Both the position numbers and the translations under genes were made by a program. The notes under the pieces are model-generated. The model saw nothing but the letters and a program-made list of their open reading frames with translations. It searched no databases and was not told the DNA's origin. From positions 1 to 11,517 of the forward strand of contig CAMAWZ010000044.1 in the NCBI GenBank assembly GCA_945861995.1: a stretch of DNA of 11,517 nt, read 5' to 3'. Of the stretch, positions 7,632 to 11,517 are shown in pieces. Positions within the stretch are counted from its first letter, which is position 1. Each line of letters begins with the position of its first letter. This stretch comes from Pseudorhodobacter antarcticus. GTDB lineage: Bacteria > Pseudomonadota > Alphaproteobacteria > Rhodobacterales > Rhodobacteraceae.

Positions 7632-7819
7632 CAGTTGATGGACGGCGTGTATTGCAGCAGGCCGCCACCGACATTGGCCTGAACCGATGGCTGCATTGAC
7701 AGGCCATCTGTGCCAATGGATATGCCCGTGTTAAGGCGCGGGTCACTCACGTCGCAGGCCGATAGGCTGCCCGCTGCCAAAGCAATAAACGTGCCGCGCA
7801 GGATGGTGGTTTTTGTCAT
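7631..7819 (-). CDS. Small conserved lipoprotein, function unknown
   Basis: This 62-residue lipoprotein precursor has a basic start (MTKTTILR), a hydrophobic core (GTFIALAAGSL) and the lipobox LSAC with Cys22. The mature part (about 41 residues) is polar and glycine-rich, starts CDVSDPRLNTGISIG and has a QANVGGGLLQYTP tail. No domain of known function is recognised. Asp directly after the lipid Cys would be an inner-membrane retention signal in E. coli, but that rule may not hold in alphaproteobacteria. GGAAAGGG lies about 6 bases before the ATG. It starts 34 bp after argH and overlaps the following lipoprotein gene by 1 bp, so both are probably translated from the argH-lysA message. My recollection is that similar short proteins occur at this position in related Rhodobacteraceae; a search should confirm this. 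Confidence 0.75.
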   Translation of the reverse strand: MTKTTILRGTFIALAAGSLSACDVSDPRLNTGISIGTDGLSMQPSVQANVGGGLLQYTPSIN

Positions 7820-7853
7820 AGCAAACCCTTTCCATAAGTTGACTCACACTGCC

Positions 7854-9257
7854 TTAGCCCAGCGCCGCTTTCCATCGCGCCGCTTGCTCGGCCACGCGGA
7901 TGGGCGATGTTCCGCCATAAGATTGACGCGAACGGATCGAGTTTTCAACACCCAAAACGGAAAAGACGGCCTGCGTGATGCCGCCATGCACTGATTGCAT
8001 CTGCGCAAGCGAAAGGTCGGGCAGATCGACGCCCGCGCTGTCGGCCATGGCCACCAAAGCGCCCGTGATATGATGCGCCTCGCGGAAGGGCAGGTTTAAG
8101 GTACGCACCAGCCAATCGGCCAAATCAGTGGCGGTGGAAAAGCCTGATGCGGCGGCTTGCGCCAGCACCGCGCGGTTGGCTGTCATATCGCCAACCATCC
8201 CCGTCATCGCGGCAAGGGCCAGCATAAGGGTATCTGCGGCGTCGAACACCTGTTCTTTGTCTTCTTGCATATCTTTGGAATAGGTCAGCGGCAGGCCCTT
8301 CATCACAGTCAGCAGGGCCACTTGCGCGCCCATGATCCGCCCGATTTTGGCGCGCAAAAGCTCTGCCGCATCGGGGTTTTTCTTTTGCGGCATGATGCTG
8401 GAACCGGTTGTCCAGCGGTCAGACAGGCGCACAAAGCGGAACTGCGCCGATGACCAAATCACCAATTCTTCGGCAAAGCGCGATAGGTGCAGCGCGCAGA
8501 TGCTGGCGGCAGAAAGAAATTCCAGCGCGAAATCGCGGTCGGAAACGCTGTCCAGCGAATTGGCGGTGGGGCGGTCAAATCCCAATTCTTTTGCGGTATA
8601 ATCGCGGTCAATCGGAAAGCCCGTGCCAGCAAGGGCCGCAGCCCCCAAGGGGCATTCGTTCATGCGCAAACGGGCGTCTTCGAACCGCCCACGATCGCGG
8701 TTTAGCATTTCAACATAGGCCAGCATATGATGGCCCCAAGTCACGGGTTGGGCGGTTTGCAGGTGCGTAAAGCCTGGCATGACCCAATCCGCCCCCGCCT
8801 GTGCCTGATCCACAAAAGCGCGCATCAGGGCGGTAATCTCCTCTATCGCGCCGTCGCATTGCCCGCGAACCCAGAGGCGAAAATCAACCGCCACTTGATC
8901 GTTGCGCGAACGCGCTGTGTGCAGCCGCTTACCCGCCTCGCCGATCATGTCCGTCAAGCGGTTTTCGATGTTCAGGTGGATGTCTTCCAGCGCATCTGAA
9001 AATTCAAACGCCCCGCTCTCGATTTCTGACAAGATCGTGAGCAGGCCTTCCCTGATTGCCTGCGCATCGTTAGAGGTGATGATACCTTGGCGCGCCAGCA
9101 TCGCGGCATGGGCGGCTGAGCCTGCGATATCTTGGGCGTAAAGACGCTGGTCAAAGCTGATAGAGGCATTGATCGCAGTCATAATTGCGTCAGGCCCGCT
9201 GGCAAAACGCCCGCCCCACATGCTATTGGCGGGTTTGGCTGTGTCTGACTTGCTCAT
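7854..9257 (-). CDS. argH: Argininosuccinate lyase
   Basis: ArgH splits argininosuccinate into arginine and fumarate, the last step of arginine synthesis, as a cytoplasmic homotetramer of the fumarase/aspartase superfamily. From the ATG at 9257 it has 467 residues, the usual size. Motifs: NSMWGGRF (11-18), HTARSRNDQ (113-121), PGFTHLQTAQP with His165 (161-171), GTGFPIDRD (211-219) and the superfamily signature GSSIMPQKKN (285-294) carrying the catalytic serine loop. The frame extends 25 residues further upstream, but that part is basic and atypical, and it would run into the coding region of the divergent tlpA gene. MSKSDTAKPANSMWGGRF is the natural start. No strong ribosome binding site is seen. 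It is the first gene of the minus-strand operon, and its start codon lies 9 bp from that of tlpA. Confidence 0.96.
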   Translation of the reverse strand: MSKSDTAKPANSMWGGRFASGPDAIMTAINASISFDQRLYAQDIAGSAAHAAMLARQGIITSNDAQAIREGLLTILSEIESGAFEFSDALEDIHLNIENRLTDMIGEAGKRLHTARSRNDQVAVDFRLWVRGQCDGAIEEITALMRAFVDQAQAGADWVMPGFTHLQTAQPVTWGHHMLAYVEMLNRDRGRFEDARLRMNECPLGAAALAGTGFPIDRDYTAKELGFDRPTANSLDSVSDRDFALEFLSAASICALHLSRFAEELVIWSSAQFRFVRLSDRWTTGSSIMPQKKNPDAAELLRAKIGRIMGAQVALLTVMKGLPLTYSKDMQEDKEQVFDAADTLMLALAAMTGMVGDMTANRAVLAQAAASGFSTATDLADWLVRTLNLPFREAHHITGALVAMADSAGVDLPDLSLAQMQSVHGGITQAVFSVLGVENSIRSRQSYGGTSPIRVAEQAARWKAALG

Positions 9258-9266
9258 GGGGGGCCT

Positions 9267-9809
9267 ATGGTGCTGCGACTGTTTATGTTTGCGCTTCTTT
9301 ATACTTGCTTTGCGCTTGGTGCAAATGCCCAAGGGTTAGACGCTTTGCGCGTGGGCGATATGGAAAAGTTGATCGTGCATCCGGCGCCCAAAGATCTGCC
9401 AGAAGCGGCATTTTTGGGGCTGGATGACGCCCCCCGTTCGCTGAGTGAGCTAAAGGGCCGCTGGGCGCTGGTCAATTTCTGGGCGACATGGTGCTCGCCG
9501 TGCCGCAAGGAAATGCCTTTCCTTGGCGCGCTGGCAAAAGATATGCCCGATTTGGCGGTGGTCGCGCTGGCCACAGGACGCAACCCACTGTCGCAACTGA
9601 CCCGTTTTATTGACGAGGCAGGCGTGGCGCATCTGATCCATATGCGCGATCCCAAATCCGCGCTGGCGTCACAAATTGGCATTCTGGGCCTGCCCGTGAC
9701 AATTATCCTAAACCCGCAAGGCCAAGAAGTTGCCCGCCTGATTGGCGATGCAGATTGGCATAGCGCAGAGGCGCTGGCCCTGTTGGATGCAATGATGCCT
9801 GCCGACTGA
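9267..9809 (+). CDS. tlpA: TlpA-family periplasmic thiol:disulfide oxidoreductase
   Basis: This thioredoxin-fold protein probably acts as a reductant in the periplasm, for example on cytochrome c apoproteins or copper-site proteins of cytochrome oxidase, as TlpA-type proteins do. The 180 residues begin with a hydrophobic signal or anchor (residues 2-18, then GANAQ, a plausible cleavage site after Ala21). The redox motif is in VNFWATWCSPCRKEMP, with Cys76 and Cys79, and the cis-proline is Pro143 in GLPVTII. Another Cys (Cys14) lies in the signal segment without a proper lipobox. A G-run just ahead of the ATG could serve as a weak ribosome binding site. The gene is divergent from argH, an arrangement I recall from other alphaproteobacteria, and convergent with cobF. 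The substrate cannot be determined from sequence. Confidence 0.88.
   Translation: MVLRLFMFALLYTCFALGANAQGLDALRVGDMEKLIVHPAPKDLPEAAFLGLDDAPRSLSELKGRWALVNFWATWCSPCRKEMPFLGALAKDMPDLAVVALATGRNPLSQLTRFIDEAGVAHLIHMRDPKSALASQIGILGLPVTIILNPQGQEVARLIGDADWHSAEALALLDAMMPAD
9298..9324 (-). promoter_or_regulatory. Candidate sigma-70-type promoter for the argH operon
   Basis: On the minus strand, TTGCAC (plus 9319-9324) is followed after 15 bp by TATAAA (plus 9298-9303), about 40 bases before the argH start. The hexamers are close to consensus, but the spacer is shorter than the usual 16-18. It lies inside the 5' coding part of tlpA, as it must if transcription starts near the gene, because only 9 bp separate the two start codons. 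This is pattern recognition only. Confidence 0.3.
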
Positions 9810-9812
9810 AAA

Positions 9813-9830
9813 GGGGGCGCACGCGCCCCC
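9813..9830 (+). terminator. GC hairpin after tlpA, possible terminator
   Basis: Four bases after the tlpA stop, GGGGGCGC (9813-9820) and GCGCCCCC (9823-9830) form a perfect GC-only stem with a very short loop (AC, or CACG if the closing pair opens). No T-run follows on the plus strand, so it is not a textbook intrinsic terminator. On the minus strand it is followed by TTTT (plus 9809-9812), so it could end transcripts coming from cobF. Confidence 0.45.
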
Positions 9831-9944
9831 TCGCTCCGCTCACCCCCTGTGGATATTTTTAGAGTTAGGAAGGCGGCAGACGCTCTGTTCCTTCCTAACT
9901 CGGAAAATATCCTGGGGGGAGCGCAGCGGGGGGCAAAGCCCCCC
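9831..9944. repeat. Long inverted repeat with AAATATCC/G-run ends (copies B and C)
   Basis: Between convergent tlpA and cobF lie two 23-base arms, 9851-9873 (GGATATTTT...GAGTTAGGAAGG) and 9890-9912 (CCTTCCTAACTC...AAAATATCC). They match in 21 of 23 positions as inverted copies around a 16-base spacer. The symmetry continues outward less perfectly: CGCTCCGCTCACCCCC on the left mirrors GGGGGGAGCGCAGCG on the right. Beyond that, GGGGGGC-AAA-GCCCCCC (9928-9944) forms its own hairpin. The right half strongly resembles the element at 3607-3663. It contains no gene. It could act as a bidirectional terminator, a REP/MITE-like element, or both. Confidence 0.75.
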
Positions 9945-9959
9945 CCTTGGCGGGTCGGC

Positions 9960-10691
9960 TTAAACGCGCCGCAGCAAGTAAACATCCATGATCCAGCCAT
10001 GCGCGGCGCGGGCCTTTGTGCGCGCTTCGACGATTTTTGGGGCGGTCTCTTGCAAAGGACCTGCAAGGGATATTTCGTTTTCCATGCCAGCGTAGGCTGT
10101 CCAATAAATGGTGATCCCATCTGGGGGCAGGGCGGTGAAACTGTTCTCGCCGTCCAGCATGACCACGGCGGTGTTCACGCCAGCGGGAAAGCCATGATCG
10201 CGCAATTGCCGCCCTGTGGTGACGACAAAAGGCGCGCCAATGTCATTGAGCGCGATGGCGTGGGCGGCGGTCATCGCTGTGATCGAGGTGACGGCAGGAA
10301 TGACAGATATTTTAGGGGCGGGGGTTAGGCGGGCGGCGATGCGCAGGGTGCTGTCATACAGGGCAGGATCGCCCCAGATCAGCAGGGCCACGTTATCGGC
10401 GGGGTGTTGGGCGATGGTCTGCGTCCAAACTGCTGCGATGGCGTCGTGCCAAGCGTTCACGCGGGTGGTGTAATCGGCAAATGTCTCGTCCCTTACGGGC
10501 AGATCAAACTCGGCTATAGGCGTTTGGGGTGCAACATCGGCCAAAATCGCGCGGCGCAGGTCTGCCAGATCAGCCTTGCTCTTTCCCTTGCGGGGCAACA
10601 GAATAAGGCCTGCCGACTTCATCGCGCGCATGGCCTGCCGCGTCAGATGGTCGGGGTTGCCAGTGCCTATGCCAATCAGGGTCAACTGCAT
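9960..10691 (-). CDS. cobF: Precorrin-6A synthase (deacetylating), CobF
   Basis: CobF is the SAM-dependent C1-methyltransferase of the aerobic (oxygen-dependent) cobalamin pathway; it methylates precorrin-5 and releases acetate to give precorrin-6A. The 243 residues show the tetrapyrrole methylase fold: an N-terminal GIGTGNPDHLT loop (7-17), WGDPALYDST (106-115), the IPAVTSITAMTAA segment near 134-146, and a C-terminal strand ending MDVYLLRRV. The CobF-type beginning (GNPDHLTRQA followed by LLPRKGKSKADLADLRR) separates it from CobI, CobJ and CobM. AAGG lies about 9 bases before the ATG. Upstream is cbtA, separated by 95 bp that hold an intrinsic-terminator-like hairpin; downstream is the convergent repeat. 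The presence of cobF implies the aerobic pathway rather than the anaerobic one. Confidence 0.92.
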   Translation of the reverse strand: MQLTLIGIGTGNPDHLTRQAMRAMKSAGLILLPRKGKSKADLADLRRAILADVAPQTPIAEFDLPVRDETFADYTTRVNAWHDAIAAVWTQTIAQHPADNVALLIWGDPALYDSTLRIAARLTPAPKISVIPAVTSITAMTAAHAIALNDIGAPFVVTTGRQLRDHGFPAGVNTAVVMLDGENSFTALPPDGITIYWTAYAGMENEISLAGPLQETAPKIVEARTKARAAHGWIMDVYLLRRV

Positions 10692-10705
10692 TTGAGCGCC
10701 TTATG

Positions 10706-10735
10706 AAAAAGGGCGCGCGGTTTGCCTGCGCGCCC
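10706..10735 (-). terminator. Intrinsic terminator between cbtA and cobF
   Basis: On the minus strand, an 8-bp GC-only stem (GGGCGCGC and GCGCGCCC, plus 10728-10735 and 10711-10718) with a 9-base loop is followed at once by TTTTT (plus 10706-10710). This is a textbook Rho-independent shape. It lies downstream of cbtA and only about 14 bases before the first base of cobF, so it must either be partly read through or cobF must have its own promoter. Confidence 0.7.
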
Positions 10736-10756
10736 CTGTGCATGTGAAACGCCGCG

Positions 10757-10775
10757 TGCATCTTGTAAAGATGCA
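10757..10775 (-). repeat. Perfect 8-bp hairpin after cbtA
   Basis: TGCATCTT (10757-10764) and AAGATGCA (10768-10775) form a perfect stem around a 3-base loop, 11 bases after the cbtA stop. No T-run follows on the minus strand. It could protect the 3' end of the cbtA message or pair with the terminator hairpin further on. Its role is unknown. Confidence 0.5.
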
Positions 10776-10786
10776 AAGCGCGCGGG

Positions 10787-11517
10787 TTAATCTTCGCGGG
10801 CAGAGTTGGCCCAGAAATGCCCCGCGATCCAGCCCAAGGCGGCCCAAACCACCAGCGCAGCGCCAAGCACACGCGTGGCAAATGCCGCCGCCACTTCGGG
10901 CGGGGCCATGCCGAAATAGCCCTCGATCTGGGGGGCGCCTATGACATGCGGCGCGGCAAGCAGCGCGCCTGCCAGCCCAAACGCCCAGACCTGCCGCCCA
11001 TAGGCCAGCAGAGCGATACCGCCGCCTGTGGCCAGCACAGTAGACCACCACCAGATTTGCCGCGCGGTGATATCGGCGGCAACTGTTCCTGGCAATTCTG
11101 GCGCAAGGCCCATGGCGGGGGCCAACTGGAAAGCGGCAAATCCTGCAATGCCCCAAAGCAGCCCTTCGGAGGGGCCAATTTTGCGGCCCCACATCTCGGC
11201 AGCGGCAAAGCCAGCGGTCAGCACCAGTGCGTAGCCCGTGTAAACCAAGATCATGAACAGGGCGGTAAGGCCGTTGCGCTGAAGATCGCTGGCCGCGCTA
11301 TCTTCGTGGCTGTGCGGGCCATGGTCGTGGCCAGATTCGGCGGCACCTTCGACTTGCGTGGCAGCAGTGTCATGGCTATGCGGTTCTGCCCCGCCCGCGA
11401 AATGGGTCAGCGTGCCCGCTTCATACTGCTCCGACAATAGGATCAGCTTTTGCACAAACGCGAAATGCAGCAAGACGGCAATCAGCCCTGCTGCAAAACC
11501 AGCGAACACAGCGCTGG
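10787..11517 (-). CDS. cbtA: CbtA-family predicted cobalt transporter subunit (5' partial)
   Basis: CbtA is an inner-membrane protein predicted to import cobalt for cobalamin synthesis, usually encoded right after the small subunit CbtB under control of a B12 riboswitch. About 243 residues are visible and the frame is open to the right edge. The GTG at 11507-11509 is not taken as the start, because family members have more sequence ahead of the FAGFAAGLIAVLLH segment. Visible parts: a first membrane segment at the truncated end; a His-rich extramembrane loop with three HxH motifs (HSH, HDH, HSH; about 11306-11380) that could bind metal; then about four hydrophobic segments (LTALFMILVYTGYALVLTAGFA, LLWGIAGFAAFQLAP, WWWSTVLATGGGIALLAYG, VLGAALVVWAALGWIAG). 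The short stretch with LAPELPG is typical of the family. It precedes cobF on the same strand, fitting a role in cobalt supply. Confidence 0.88.
   Translation of the reverse strand, partial: SAVFAGFAAGLIAVLLHFAFVQKLILLSEQYEAGTLTHFAGGAEPHSHDTAATQVEGAAESGHDHGPHSHEDSAASDLQRNGLTALFMILVYTGYALVLTAGFAAAEMWGRKIGPSEGLLWGIAGFAAFQLAPAMGLAPELPGTVAADITARQIWWWSTVLATGGGIALLAYGRQVWAFGLAGALLAAPHVIGAPQIEGYFGMAPPEVAAAFATRVLGAALVVWAALGWIAGHFWANSARED

Noticed and set aside
7423..7746. Minus-strand 107-codon frame spanning both small lipoprotein genes
   Set aside because: It reads in a different frame through two short genes that each have lipoboxes and start/stop coupling. Its own product has no signal or domain.
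9258..9332. N-terminal extension of ArgH by 25 residues
   Set aside because: The added residues are Lys/His-rich and not family-like, and the extension would overlap the tlpA coding start. The ATG at 9257 gives the standard length.
10570..10881. Possible leader peptide or small gene between cbtA and cobF on the minus strand
   Set aside because: The frame simply runs through the cbtA tail and into cobF out of frame, and no ribosome binding site or regulatory codon run is visible.

Overview
The window looks like ordinary chromosomal DNA of an alphaproteobacterium, most likely of the Rhodobacteraceae/Rhodobacterales. The evidence is high GC with strongly GC-biased third codon positions, the gene orders xseB-ispA-dxs and argH-(small lipoproteins)-lysA-TIGR02302, a tlpA gene divergent from argH, and aerobic-type cobalamin genes (cobF, cbtA). 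The lineage is inferred from family resemblance and gene order; no database search was possible.

Region 1 (1-3603, + strand) is a tightly packed isoprenoid-precursor operon. It holds the end of xseB (exonuclease VII small subunit; its start is off the left edge), ispA (farnesyl diphosphate synthase), dxs (1-deoxyxylulose-5-phosphate synthase) and a small PAP2-fold membrane phosphatase. Junctions are a 4-bp overlap, a 9-bp gap and a 1-bp overlap. A hairpin plus T-run closes the operon, followed by a GC-rich repeat/hairpin shared with the next, convergent operon.

Region 2 (3669-9257, - strand) reads, in transcription order: argH (arginine synthesis), a 62-residue lipoprotein, a 48-residue LptM-like lipoprotein, lysA (lysine synthesis) and an 821-residue TIGR02302/DUF4175 membrane protein with a Gln/Gly/Glu-rich tail. 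Gaps are at most about 70 bp, so it is probably one operon. A candidate promoter lies inside the start of the divergent tlpA gene, because the two start codons are only 9 bp apart.

Region 3 (9267-9959) holds tlpA (periplasmic thioredoxin-like protein, + strand) and a 150-bp convergent intergenic stretch. That stretch contains a long, nearly perfect inverted repeat whose end sequence recurs near 3607-3663.

Region 4 (9960-11517, - strand) holds cobF (precorrin-6A synthase) preceded by cbtA (predicted cobalt transporter subunit, cut by the right edge). An intrinsic-terminator-like hairpin sits between them, just ahead of the cobF ribosome binding site.

No rRNA, tRNA, CRISPR array, transposase or phage gene was seen, and no gene-free stretch exceeds 300 bases. 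I found no convincing novel multi-gene system. The points most worth a second look are the repeat family, the variant PAP2 protein linked to isoprenoid synthesis, the two tiny coupled lipoproteins, and the terminator between cbtA and cobF.
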